Shown one piece after another: positions 21,393 to 31,816 of a DNA stretch of 64,000 nt. Source of the stretch: Adiantum capillus-veneris (Eukaryota > Streptophyta > Polypodiopsida > Polypodiales > Pteridaceae); the NCBI GenBank assembly GCA_014529385.2, contig CM043963.1:107388412-107452411 (forward strand), written 5' to 3'. A program made the translations under genes and the position numbers. Within the stretch, counting starts at the first letter, position 1, and every line of letters starts with the position of its first letter. A model generated the notes under the pieces. That model had not been told where the DNA came from. It did not search any database and saw only the letters and a list, made by a program, of their open reading frames with translations.

Positions 21393-23632
21393 ATATGCAA
21401 AACAGACTTGGGATATTCTGGTTGGTCTTTATGCAAGTCGTAATGAGGCAAAAACTGCATTGCTGCGTAAAGAGGTGGAGTCGAAGATTATGCATGAGGA
21501 AGATGAAATGGACACTTCCCTTGCTGGTGTCAAGGATATAAATGAGAAACTTATTTCTGCAGACGAAGTCATTTTTGACAATCCCCTTGTGCAGACTGTC
21601 CTTGAGGCCTTGCCATATTCTTACTAGACTTTTATTGGTACTTGGAGACTTATGACCCAAGGAAATCCTGAAGTTGTCAAGTTTGATGCATGCACATTGC
21701 TATCGCAAGAGTCACTTTCCAAAAAAAATAGGACTAGACAGCTTGTAGTTGAAAAGGCCTTTATTGTTGCTCAAAGAAAAGGTGGTAATAACAATGTAGC
21801 CACTTCTCATGGTTTTTCTACGAGTAGTAAATCACATGTTTCTAATGCTTCTGCTGGTAGCAATTCACTTGGGAATTCCGGTAAAAAGGGCAAAAAGAAG
21901 ATGCGTTGCCATTATTGTAAAGCTAATGATCACTTGATCAAGCAATGTCCTAAGTTGAAGGTCAAAGAGGCTAAGAAGAAAGATGCTAGTTCCACTACAA
22001 ATGTAGCTATTGTTGAGTCTTTTGTGAAAGGAGACTGTGATGCTGATGTTGATGCAGAATGGGATTTTAGTGCAAAGTGTGCTTATGATCTTGTTGTCCA
22101 TAATGCATGCATGTCAGTTGCTGCAAATTCACATGTGTGGTATTTTGACACAAAGCACATTACCTCACATCGTGATTTGTTCACCTCTCTTGAGTTTGTC
22201 CCTCATGGGAATTCAATCACTTGTGCCAACAATGCCTCCTATCCAGTTCAGGAGTTGGAAAGATTGTGCTTAATGCTGAAAATGGCAATTCGTTCACACT
22301 TGTTGATGCATTGTATGTATCTAGGATCAATAAGAATCTTTTGTTTATATTTGCACTTGCTAGACTTGGACTTGTAGTCAAATTGTGGATGACAGATGTA
22401 CAGTACATGATCTCAATTTCGGTGATGAAATTTTTGCATCTGGCATGTATAAGCTCACTTTGCATGACAAGTGTGGGTAGAATTTTGCAAATGCAGTTGT
22501 GGATTCTAAGGCTATTTCAAATGCAAAACTTTGGCATGCACGTTTTGGGCATCTAAATTTTGCTAGTTTGCTGAGTTTGCAGAAATTTGATATGGTTGCT
22601 TCTTTGCTGCCTCTTGAAGCACCTATCAAACATGTTTGTGAAGGCTATAGTTTGGGTAAGATGCAACGTTCAAAGTTTCCAAAGGATGGTTCAGTTAGGG
22701 CCACATGTAGGTTGCAGCTTGTGCATAGTGATGTTTGTGGGCCCATGTAAACCCCGTCCTTGGGCGATTACCTTTACTTTGTGACTTTCATTGATGATTA
22801 CCCCAAGCATACATGGGTGTTTCCTCTCAAAGCAAGTCCAAAGTATTTATGTGCTTTAAGCAATTTTTGACTATGGCTGAAAATGTCTAAAAATGTACTA
22901 TGGGCACCCTTCATTCTGATTGAGGGGGGAGTATATGTCTCATGAATATAATGCATTTTTGGCTAGTCGTGGGATAAAACACCTATGTACAGTGCCTTAT
23001 ATGCCTCATCAAAATGGTGTTGCTGAGAGGAAAAGAAATGGCACAATGTATGGTCAAAGTCAAGCTTTACCGCATTTCATTTTGGCTTGAGGCCATCATG
23101 TGTGCCACTTATGTACTTAACAGGTGTCCTACAAAAGCTTTGTAATCTATGACTCCATATGAAGCATGGCATGATAGAAAGCCTTCTATTGAGCACATGC
23201 GTGTTTTTGGTTGTTTGGCATATGCTTTGGTGCCACAAACGCATCGCAAAAAATTGGATGATTGATTATAGTGCTGAAAGCAAGGGTTGCATATTCTATC
23301 ATCCGCAAACAAAGTGTATTCTAGTTTCACGGGATGTTGTGTTTGTGGAAGATTCTGTTTAGCCCTTGCTATCATGTACTAGCGATAGTAATGTAAGCTC
23401 ACAAGACATTTATGACACTTTGTTGCCTCTTTTTAGTGGTGGAAGTTCGAATGTAAATTCCAATGAGGCAAATATACCGCCTATGGGGGTTTCTAAAAAT
23501 GTTACAGATCAGTCTCTATTAATGATGCAGATGTCCATGATGTACTTGATGAGGAAAGGGCTAAGAATGAGCAGGCTAGAGGTATGCCTAAATGAATGGT
23601 ACATACTTTGCGTGACAGTAAATTGGATGCAC
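21393..23632 (+). pseudogene. Copia copy C continued: gag to start of RT region
   Basis: Resumes the gag interrupted at 987. It contains the zinc knuckle (CHYCKANDHLIKQC, about 21907), a protease region that has lost the DSGA core (WYFDTKHIT instead of WYFDSGATKHIT), and integrase pieces (FGHLNFASL; HSDVCGPM). There are many stops and frameshifts. Similarity to the intact element stops near 23632 at the GGATGCACC equivalent of about 7052, where minus-strand gypsy sequence begins. Confidence 0.85.
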
Positions 23633-24479
23633 CATCTTCCGATGAGCATCACATGCCCCTATATAATTAAGCCATTCCACGGTAGATTTCTTTTCATTTA
23701 TTCTAGCACGCGCATTTTCTCGATATGGTCACCTCTTATATCTCTTACTTTTCTTGTCTAATTTTTTATATGGCTGATCTCTAGTGTAGATGAATCACTA
23801 CTTGTGTCTTCTCCTCCCTTGGATAGATTGTCATCTAGGGTACCATTGGGTTCTGAATGGTTTGTCCCCACATTTGCATTAAGATTTAACTCAGATTCTT
23901 TGTCCTCAAAGTCAATTTCAACTGTTAATTCTGACTCTGAATCGTTTGGGCCATAGTCCTGTGAGACGCTACTGGTTCCAATGCCAGTCCAGCCTTCATC
24001 CTGTAAGTCATCACAGCTATATGCATTGCTTATATCATATTTAAGGGTACGAGCGGTGGCATTTCATCCCCCTCAGGTGTTACCGAGATCATCCCCCTAT
24101 CTCCTCAAGTGTCTATGGTTGCTGCTAGGTGGACCCAATCCACATTGTCAGACTCAGTCATCCCAGGTAGAACATCCATATAAGGAGAATCTTCCCCAAC
24201 ATCAGTGTCCATTTTACATGTGTAACAATACTGCAATGGGGCCGAATGAACTGTGGTGTCAGATCTATGCTCAATTATAAATCTGTTTCCTAGAGGATGT
24301 GCTTGACCAGTTACAAGATCTACTCGAATAACAGAGTCCTAGAACTGCAAGTAGACATGGTTTTTAGACTAGTCATGCACCATTTTTGCTTCCCTCATGG
24401 AAGGACGTCCTAAGATCATCTCAAATGTCATATTGTGCTTGGAGAAATCCATAACAATGAAGGTATTTCTTATTTTGTG

Positions 24480-25169
24480 TTAAAAAACCTTGCTCTTGAG
24501 ATCTTCTAGCATCCCAATAGGTTTCACAATAGACACATAGGCCATCTTTACTACTATAGTTGTGGTCCCAAGGTGAGGTCTTCCCATAGTTTCCCAACAA
24601 TTTTTAGTCACAATGCTAACCCCAACACCACCATCAATGATTCCCTTCATAGTTAATCCCTTGGTAGTGATTGGTATGGTCGCATTCGATTCATCGCCCT
24701 TAAAGTATTTTCTCAACTTGTTAACAGGTATTTCTACAACAGAGTTCTCACCTAGGTTGGGTTATGGATCTAAGTGTTCCTCCTCTATTGGCATCTCCCT
24801 AGCTCCATCCATCTGTGCAAATTGTGGTAGACCAACTTTTAGTGCTCCATTGAGGAAAGCTCAAAGAGCTAAGAATAGCTCGAGGTCTCCATATAGTTTA
24901 GACATGATGGTGGTTCTAACTTCTGAAGCCATGAAATCCATCAATTTGGCACTGTTTAATGGCACCTTTTGGGCTTCAATCCCTTGACGTGGGGAAGAGG
25001 GGATCTCCATTTCTTCGATAGGGTCAGGTAGTCCCTCTGTAAACATTATTTCCAACAAGAAGTGAGTACACCCACATTCCCATGACTTCAAGTCACTTTC
25101 TTCTTGGATGACACTAGGTATGGCTAGGGGTCTATGGAAGTTGTGAGGTTGTTGTTGCGTAGGGAACAC
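24480..25169 (-). pseudogene. Segment G protease region
   Basis: Frames 24861-25169 and 24480-24716 (minus). They contain KGIIDGGVGVSIVTKNC, matching in form the LDGGSGVN core of element A, and then GRPHLGTTTIVVKMA. The reading frame is broken between the parts. Confidence 0.55.
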
Positions 25170-25498
25170 TATGTTTATAATCTAGATCTGCCTAGGTACT
25201 AGCTCTAGATCCCTTTGGGTATCTTCTACCATACTCCTTAATTTCTTGACTCGCTCGATCTCCTTTGTAGGGTTTGGGTAAGTTCTTATCTTCTTCTTGG
25301 ATCCTGGCCATTGGGCTCATGACGATCTTCCTTGTTGGTTTCTTTTCTATTGGTTGTTTTGGTCTCCATGATTTCACCTAAATCGGAATTCTCTTCAACA
25401 TCGTTCATATATACGGGGTCGTCACCAGTCCTTATGTTGGTCTTTGAGCTGGGGCGATCTCTTCCTTCGTATTTTCTTCTTCTTCTGAGATTGGGAAA

Positions 25499-26473
25499 TT
25501 AATGCCGTGTCTCTTTCTTCAAGAATGCATTTTGTTTTTGGAGCATCAATCGTGTGAGTACATTTATTGGTACCACATGTGTACTTTGTGATGGCTCCTC
25601 GGTAACCTCAATCAAGTTTAATGGTGTGATCTTCGGTGCATTTGGATTATTTGGACATTGGGCAATCAAATGATCTATGCCACATTGATTACATGCGAGT
25701 ATCGACATTGTAGAAGTGCTCGCTTGATTGGTTTGCATTAGTGTAGCATTATTTTGTAGCCTAATAGGACACTTGTCTACACAATGTGGACCTCCACACT
25801 CATAGTATTTAAGAGGTGGTCTCTTCGCAGTGTAATTGATATTTTGGCCTCTTGCTGCAAGAGCAGCTACTTGATAGACATGTTTGACTTGTCCCCAATA
25901 GTCCTCCATGTAGTATTGTGGACTTCCTTCAAGTGCATCAATCCCATAGGCAATATTAGGGTCTATATCTTCCTCACAGCCTTCCAAACAAGCAATAGAT
26001 GACTCACAACCCATTTGATTCACAAAATTGATTCTCGGATGTATTGGTTGCGGTCCTAGCACTGGAGGTGGTAAGGATGTTGTTTGAACAACATTTTGGG
26101 CCCTAGGGACCATGTGTTGTGACGTTTGTTCAAGAGGTGGGGCCGACATCAATGCGGGCACTCGAGATGTGTCCGTCCATGCTAAGGTTGGTCTATTGGC
26201 CATTGCACGCTTAAATATTATGCAATTTTTAGCTTGATGAACATACCTCCCACATGCATTGCAATTCCCATTGAATTTTACTCTAAAGGTAGGGCATTCA
26301 TTGGTACTATGTGGACCATAGCATACTGAGCACCATTGTTTCTCCCTTCTTGGATACATATGATTGTTTTGTGGAGCATGATTGTCTCTAAGACTCTCTT
26401 GAATGGCCTTGGTGAGATCTGCTAAAGTCATCTCAGATATCTTTGGCTCCTTAGCAATAGGCTTTAGGGTCAT
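25499..26473 (-). pseudogene. Segment G nucleocapsid with several zinc knuckles
   Basis: 324 open codons. Cysteine-rich units seen are CSVCYGPHSTNEC, CNACGRYVHQAKNC, YYECGGPHCVDKC (first Cys lost) and CNQCGIDHLIAQC. Three keep the CX2CX3-4HX4C pattern. Between them is a long Pro/Gln/Thr-rich linker. Plant gypsy gag normally has one or two knuckles. It continues the gag frame region upstream (26740-27495). Confidence 0.65.
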
Positions 26474-26739
26474 GACACTCTTTCTCCTTGAATCATTAAA
26501 TTATCCTCCAATTGGATTGCATTGGTGGTGACTGCTTCCTAAGTGGTGATACCTCTAATGACTAGGCCATTGTAGATATCCTCATGCTGTAATCCCCTAA
26601 TGAATCTATCAAGAAATTGATTATTATTGAAGCGATCATTTGGATTACAATGAAAATTCAAATGCTTCAAGCGACTAATAAAGTCTCTCACGGACTCTCC
26701 TTCGTCTCGTTCCGCTTTCTGGAGCTAAGATGCTGCACC

Positions 26740-27495
26740 TCAAAGCACTCCCTCTCGTATGTATTCTTTCAAGAACAGTCTCCTAAGAGTAGGGTAAATC
26801 ATTTTTTCTTCCACCCTTAGGGTTCTATACCAATGCCCATCCTTCCCACTTAAGGTTAGGCTTAAAGCATTACTCTTATGCAGGTCATTGTGTTCTCCTA
26901 GAGAATCGCATATTTGTTCAAACACTTCGATATGCTTCCTCACATCCCCGTCTCCAATAAATGTTTGTGTGAGCTTGGCTATTTGTACTGCCTTACTTCT
27001 AGGCTCCCTATCAAGTGTGTTACGCATATTCTCAGCAATAGATCGACCGAAAGCTTGAGAAAACCTTGCCAAGTCACCTAAGTGAGTAGGGACCATGGGT
27101 GAAGGCGCTCCAGCGACTACATGTGGAGTAGGTATTGGCATTGGGCTTGGCGCATAGGAAGCCCTTGGGTTCCAAGTTTGGTACGGTGTTGTACCATGTG
27201 GTGGTCTAGAGTTCATCTGTGTGGCTCTAGGCATAGTAGACGTCGGATGTGACATGCTAATGCTAGCCGGTACGGTCCCATTGGAATAAGAGCTTGGATG
27301 TTGTGGTTGTGGAGCATAGGTTGTTGAAACAATGGGAGTGGTAGGAGCTACATTAGTACGAGGACCTATAGGTGCATATGTTTGATACATACTTGTAGAT
27401 AATGTTGCAGGCATTGAGCTACCATGTAGCGGGCCTTTACTAACAAAAGAGGTCCATGGTGTGTTTCTTGGCATGCCCATCACTGGGGTAGGCAT
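26740..27495 (-). pseudogene. Segment G gag, Pro-rich N-terminus and capsid
   Basis: 251 open codons. The N-terminal 140 residues are rich in Pro, Thr and Met. The capsid part has LGDLARFSQAFGRSIAENM, KLTQTFIGDGDVRKHIEVFE, LTLSGKDGHWYRTL and LRRLFLKEYI, typical of the retrotransposon gag domain. The frame extends upstream to about 27560 without an ATG, where the LTR at 27563 cuts it. Confidence 0.7.
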
Positions 27496-27562
27496 GGTAG
27501 CCGTGGTGTCATAAAGGGAAAGATGAGCTAGACTTGGAAAAGTAAAGCTATCACTTGTGGAC

Positions 27563-27855
27563 TGTTAACCCTCACGGCACACGGACACCCTATGATCTAT
27601 AAACGTTGTATTATTTAGAGTCAGGTACCGGGCTTGTCGGACCAATAGGAAAAGGGTAAGAGTGATCGCCGATGAGAGGCGTACTCTAACTAGGACATTC
27701 AAGGGATTAGTTGGCTAAGCATGGGCGCCCAAGTGTGAATGGGGTGAGCTCATATAAAAGCCAACTAAACCTAATTTTTACTCATTCTCTCATTTGTGCA
27801 ATAGAAGAGTGCTCTTGCTCCATCTCCATCTCCATCTTCTTCTTCTTCACCTCCT

Positions 27856-27907
<52 letters not shown>

Positions 27908-28150
27908 TGTGTGCGATCGAGCATTACGAAGGCACGACGGCGGCGAAGCGGTTGAGCGCGGCACGACTGCAGCTTCTTCTTCATCGCGGCGAGGAATCCA
28001 CCACGAAGGCGAGCGTAGAGCGGTGAGTGACACACCCTTTGCTCTCTTGAGCTTGCTAGTTTAGGCTTGTTGTGTGCTTGGAGCCATTTGTGGCTCGCAC
28101 ACGGTGTATTGGCAAGTCCCTTACTTCGACAGTGCGGCAAGGAGCGCACA
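27563..28150 (+). repeat. LTR of an Athila-type element (plus orientation)
   Basis: Begins TGTTAACCCTCACGG and ends GGAGCGCACA (588 bp), directly followed by TTTT and a tRNA-Asp primer site. CATATAAAAGCC supplies a TATA box at 27753-27760. A (TG)n(AG)n microsatellite lies at about 27861-27900. There is no matching second LTR in the window. Confidence 0.65.
27753..27760 (+). promoter_or_regulatory. TATA box of the 27563 LTR
   Basis: TATAAAAG about 190 bp into the LTR sets the U3/R boundary about 30 bp downstream. Confidence 0.55.
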
Positions 28151-28293
28151 TTTTTGGCGCCGTTGTCGGGGATCGAACCCGGGTCACCGTGTGCGAGCCA
28201 CAAATGGCTCCAAGTACACAACAAGCCTAAACTAGCAAGCTCAAGAGAGCAAAGGGTGTGTCACTCACCGCTCTACGCTCGCCTTCGTGGTGG
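27998..28293. repeat. Inverted repeat made of LTR R/U5 sequence around a tRNA-Asp copy
   Basis: Arms 27998-28106 and 28185-28293 are reverse complements at 108 of 109 positions (one C/T difference). The 78-bp spacer holds the end of U5, TTTT and most of the tRNA-derived sequence. The left arm belongs to the plus-strand LTR and the right arm is its inverted copy. Confidence 0.9.
28155..28188 (+). promoter_or_regulatory. Primer-binding site extended to 34 nt of tRNA-Asp complement
   Basis: Starts TGGCGCCGTTGTCGGGGATC and continues to GGGTCACC. It is complementary to the 3' half of plant tRNA-Asp(GUC) with one mismatch as I recall that tRNA. A usual primer site is about 18 nt, ending where m1A58 stops reverse transcriptase. 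The last four bases CACC overlap the inverted LTR arm. Confidence 0.75.
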
Positions 28294-28792
28294 ATGATGA
28301 AGGATATGGAACATAACCGGGCATAGGTCCACTCGGATAAGGGCTAGGGAGCGGCACTCGAGGAGCATAAGCAAGTGGTACAATTGGAGGTGTGGGGGCC
28401 ATGTGTGCATAAGGGGCTAGAGGCACATACGGTCGAGGCCCCATATTAGGTACTACGACACTAGGTAGTGGCACTGCGCTAACCGTAGATGTCATCGGTA
28501 CATTCTCTGTCAGGCTTATCCCTGGAGTGAGCACTGTGTTTTCCTTAATAGAGGGTTGAGCCAAGTTAGGGAAGCTAAAGTTGTCGCTCGGAGGCTCAGA
28601 TTGCATAGAGACCCCAGGTGAAATGACGTAAGATGGGTCCATGGGGCTCATTAGAGGAGTCTCCATTTGTGATAGAGTAGGCTGTTGAGCCTTGCTCGTA
28701 TCCAGAAATCTCATGGGGCCAGTTGAGAGTATATTTACCCCTCGGTTTTGCCTTTCTGATTGAATAATGCCATGGATAACATTACAGATCAT
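28265..28792 (-). pseudogene. gag, second part, left palindrome arm
   Basis: Pro-rich gag (MICNVIHGIIQSERQNRG...) cut at GYVPYPSSST, where the inverted LTR arm begins. The last residues TKASVER are read from LTR sequence. It is separated from the upstream frame by one in-frame TAG. Confidence 0.7.
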
Positions 28793-28795
28793 TTT

Positions 28796-29473
28796 CTATT
28801 GATCTTCGATGCTCGTGGCACTAGAGGTGGATTGTACAATCTCTATCCATCCTACATGGTAGGCGTGGCCAGAGTGTAGATCCGTCAACACCTCAGTGTG
28901 GAGGTCGTATGTCCAATGATCATTAATGAACAATCCTTCTAGAGTCCACGTGTTAACGGTTTCTTGTGAGGTAGAAGCAATGTTGCTCCCCGTGGTTTTA
29001 CTTGTCACCAACGGTACTCTAGAGGGAACTTCTGAAGGAGGCAGCTCAACAGGGCCTTCTTGGTAAGAAGTTGGCAGGATATCCACATGGACACTCTTTG
29101 GGGGTGTGGGGTCCACGTGCGATGTGAAAGGAGAGTCCACTTCCCCACCCCCTTCGTGTGCTTCATTTGCATCAGGTTCCGAGCGAGTAGCTCTACCTAA
29201 TGTTTCCATGAAACGGCTAAACATACTAGTACTAGGCTGTGGAGCTTCGGAAGGTGCATGGCCTTCTCTCTCAGTGTTTTGGGTAGGGTATGCTTCCATG
29301 ATTTCTGAGTCGGAGGAGGAATCACTAGCGGCTATTTTAGGGTCTTGGGTGGTGCTACCTTGTGTCCCCGCTGAGGGTCTAGAGCCTATCGTGGATGGGT
29401 AATGGGTGTCCGTATGAACAGAGGCACTACCAATGTGATCGTGCTCTAACACTCGTCCAGAGCGTAGGTTCAT
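28796..29473 (-). CDS. gag, first part, left palindrome arm (225 aa)
   Basis: Starts MNLRSGRVLEHDHIG. Acidic, Ser/Thr/Pro-rich, no recognised domain. Continuous with the 28265-28792 frame except for one TAG, and nearly identical to the right-arm copy at 30514. I call it gag by position and by the capsid-like sequence that follows in the right arm. Confidence 0.55.
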   Translation of the reverse strand: MNLRSGRVLEHDHIGSASVHTDTHYPSTIGSRPSAGTQGSTTQDPKIAASDSSSDSEIMEAYPTQNTEREGHAPSEAPQPSTSMFSRFMETLGRATRSEPDANEAHEGGGEVDSPFTSHVDPTPPKSVHVDILPTSYQEGPVELPPSEVPSRVPLVTSKTTGSNIASTSQETVNTWTLEGLFINDHWTYDLHTEVLTDLHSGHAYHVGWIEIVQSTSSATSIEDQ

Positions 29474-29663
29474 ATGACTTGATCCCCTAGAAGTGTCAGT
29501 GAGTGCCCGTGAAGGCTGCTCACCTAGTATTTTTGGGTGTTTTGCAACCCAAGTCTTTCCTTAATTTGACTTTTTGGTCCTTTTTTTTCTGACCAGGCTA
29601 TAGAATAGAGCGTATGATAGCTCAAAACGAGCGTCTCGGTCAGAGGGTCGTGCCGTGCTTTAC

Positions 29664-30344
29664 ACTAAGCTCGGTTAGCACTTTACGCTTTCTTGTGGTG
29701 CAATTTCTATCATAGGAAAGGCAGGGAATGAGTGTGTGTAGTTGTGTGGAGATTTTTGTTTTTTGCGTTTTCTGCGTTTTCTGGTTTGCACTGCACAGCT
29801 AGCATTTCTTGCATTTTTTTGCATTTTCTGCATTTTTTGGTTCTGTCAAGTTTCAATTTCTGCAATTTTCTGCATTTTCTGCATTTCTTGCGTTTTTTCA
29901 ATTTATGCAAATTCTGCATTTTCAATTTCTGCGTTTTCTTGAAAAAAATATTTAAATTCTGGAAAAAAAAATTCCGAAAAATAAAAACGTGAGCGAGGGG
30001 GAGGTCAAATTTTCGAAAATAAAAACGTGAGTTATAAAAACGTATGGGTTGGTCTGTATAAAAGATAGATCGGGATCGGGATCGGGATCATTTCCCCAAG
30101 CCCAAGCCCAAGCCCAAGCCCAATCCCAAGCCCAGGCCTCAGTCCTATGATGTATACTAGACTCACTCTTATATATATACCCTACTCCCTCAAGAGAGAC
30201 TGAGAGCATGTGGGACAAGTCCTCCACTCTCCTCCCTTCTCTTCCCACTTGCACCCTTAGACTTTCTAGTTTGGGCCTAGTTCCCTACTGGAAATTGACA
30301 GTTTTAGGGATTCCGAGGGCATAGAGTGACCAAACGGAGGGCTG
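29664..30344 (+). repeat. LTR-like centre of the palindrome
   Basis: Unpaired centre. It holds degenerate GCATTTTCTGC repeats (29760-29940), GATCGG repeats (about 30067-30090), AAGCCC hexamers (about 30096-30136), a TATATATATA box at about 30170-30179, and a C/T-rich downstream stretch. The order TATA then leader then gag on the right fits a promoter-bearing LTR reading rightward. Its exact ends are unclear. Confidence 0.4.
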
Positions 30345-30513
30345 TAAAGCACGGCACGACCCTCTGACCGATACGCTCATTTCGAGCTATCACACGGCCC
30401 ATTCCACGACACGCTCTAAAAAATCTAGCAAAAAAACAAACAAAAAACGCGCTAAAAACTAGTCACAAGGCCTCCTAGAGCAGCTTTTTGACACCTTAGG
30501 GTATCAAAAGCAC

Positions 30514-31191
30514 ATGCACTTACGCTCTGGCCGGGTGCTAGAACACGAGCATATTGAGGGTGCCTCTGTTCATACGGACACCCATTACCCATCCACGATA
30601 GGATCTAGACCCTCAGCAGGGACACAAGGTAGCACCACCCAAGACCCTAAAATAGCCGCTAGTGATTCCTCCTCCAACTCAGAAATCATGGAAGCATACC
30701 CTACCCAAAACACTGAGAGAGAAGGCCATGCACCTTCCGAAGCTCCACAGCCTAGTACTAGTATGTTTAGCCGTTTCATGGAAACATTAGGTAGAGCTAC
30801 TCGCTCGGAACCTGATGCAAATGAAGCACACGAAGGGGGTGGGGAAGTGGACTCTCCTTTCACATCGCACGTGGACCCCACACCCCCAAAGAGTGTCCAT
30901 GTGGATATCCTGCCAACTTCTTACCAAGAAGGCCCTGTTGAGCTGTCTCCTTCACAAGTTCCCTCTAGAGTATCGTTGGTGACAAGTAAAACCACGGGGA
31001 GCAACATTGCTTCTACCTCACAAGAAACCGTTAACACGTGGACTCTAGAAGGATTGTTCATTAATGATCATTGGACATACGACCTCCACACTGAGGTGTT
31101 GACGGATCTACACTCTGGCCACGCCTACCATGTAGGATGGATAGAGATTGTACAATCCACCTCTAGTGCCACGAGCATCGAAGATCAATAG
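30514..31191 (+). CDS. gag, first part, right palindrome arm (225 aa)
   Basis: Starts MHLRSGRVLEHEHIEG. It differs from the left-arm copy by about eight residues, most of them near the start or around residues 144-155. It ends at TAG 31189-31191, after which the same frame continues at 31195. Confidence 0.55.
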   Translation: MHLRSGRVLEHEHIEGASVHTDTHYPSTIGSRPSAGTQGSTTQDPKIAASDSSSNSEIMEAYPTQNTEREGHAPSEAPQPSTSMFSRFMETLGRATRSEPDANEAHEGGGEVDSPFTSHVDPTPPKSVHVDILPTSYQEGPVELSPSQVPSRVSLVTSKTTGSNIASTSQETVNTWTLEGLFINDHWTYDLHTEVLTDLHSGHAYHVGWIEIVQSTSSATSIEDQ

Positions 31192-31194
31192 AAA

Positions 31195-31816
31195 ATGATC
31201 TGTAATGTTATCCATGGCATTATTCAATCAGAAAGGCAAAACCGAGGGGTAAATATACTCTCAACTGGCCCCATGAGATTTCTGGATACGAGCAAGGCTC
31301 AACAACCTACTCTATCACAAATGGAGACTCCTCTAATGAGCCCCATGGACCCATCTTACGTCATTTCACCTGGGGTCTCTATGCAATCTGAGCCTCCGAG
31401 CGACAACTTTAGCTTCCCTAACTTGGCTCAACCCTCTATTAAGGAAAACACAGTGCTCACTCCAGGGATAAGCCTGACAGAGAATGTACCGATGACATCT
31501 ACGGTTAGCGCAGTGCCACTACCTAGTGTCGTAGTACCTAATATGGGGCCTCGACCGTATGTGCCTCTAGCCCCTTATGCACACATGGCCCCCACACCTC
31601 CAATTGTACCACTTGCTTATGCTCCTCGAGTGCCGCTCCCTAGCCCTTATCCGAGTGGACCTATGCCCGGTTATGTTTCATATCCTGCATCATCCACACA
31701 TATGCCAAGACCGGTACCCGTCCCTCTCCCACATATGATTCCAAGAGTACCTCCACCGGCCCTGCCTCCTCACATAGGTGACTTAGCAGCGTTTGCTCAA
31801 ACCATAGGTCGATCTA
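31195..31816 (+). pseudogene. gag, second part, right palindrome arm, fused to copia leader
   Basis: Same frame as 30514-31191. The Pro-rich N-terminus (MICNVIHGIIQ...) runs to the capsid start PHIGDLAAFAQTIGRSI. It then passes at about 31816 into copia leader sequence (TTTTGGGCAGTTTCC). The capsid is therefore cut just after its first helix. Compare LGDLARFSQAFGRSI in segment G. Confidence 0.7.

Larger units (their letters stand above)
23633..27562 (-). mobile_element. Segment G: truncated Ty3/gypsy element (gag-protease)
   Basis: The minus strand reads gag (27562 down to about 26740), multi-finger nucleocapsid (26473-25499), protease (about 25170-24480) and an acidic linker (24000-23700). 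It ends abruptly against copia copy C. The gag is cut at 27562 by the LTR at 27563. No RT or LTR of its own is seen. Its gag resembles the palindromic gag genes at 28294-31816 (SDSFTFPSLAHLS versus SDNFSFPNLAQPS), so they are one family. Confidence 0.75.
28294..31690. repeat. Large palindrome of head-to-head gag genes
   Basis: The reverse complement of about 28294-29425 matches about 30562-31690 at close to 98-99%. Nearer the centre, identity falls abruptly (about 80% over the first 45 coding bases, lower in the leaders). A short block of the leaders matches again (29616-29663 against 30345-30392). The middle 29664-30344 is unpaired. Confidence 0.85.

Noticed and set aside
28155-28188. tRNA-Asp gene or pseudogene
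   Set aside because: Only the 3' half is present, antisense to the LTR direction, directly after an LTR end and TTTT. A primer-site origin explains it better than a gene.
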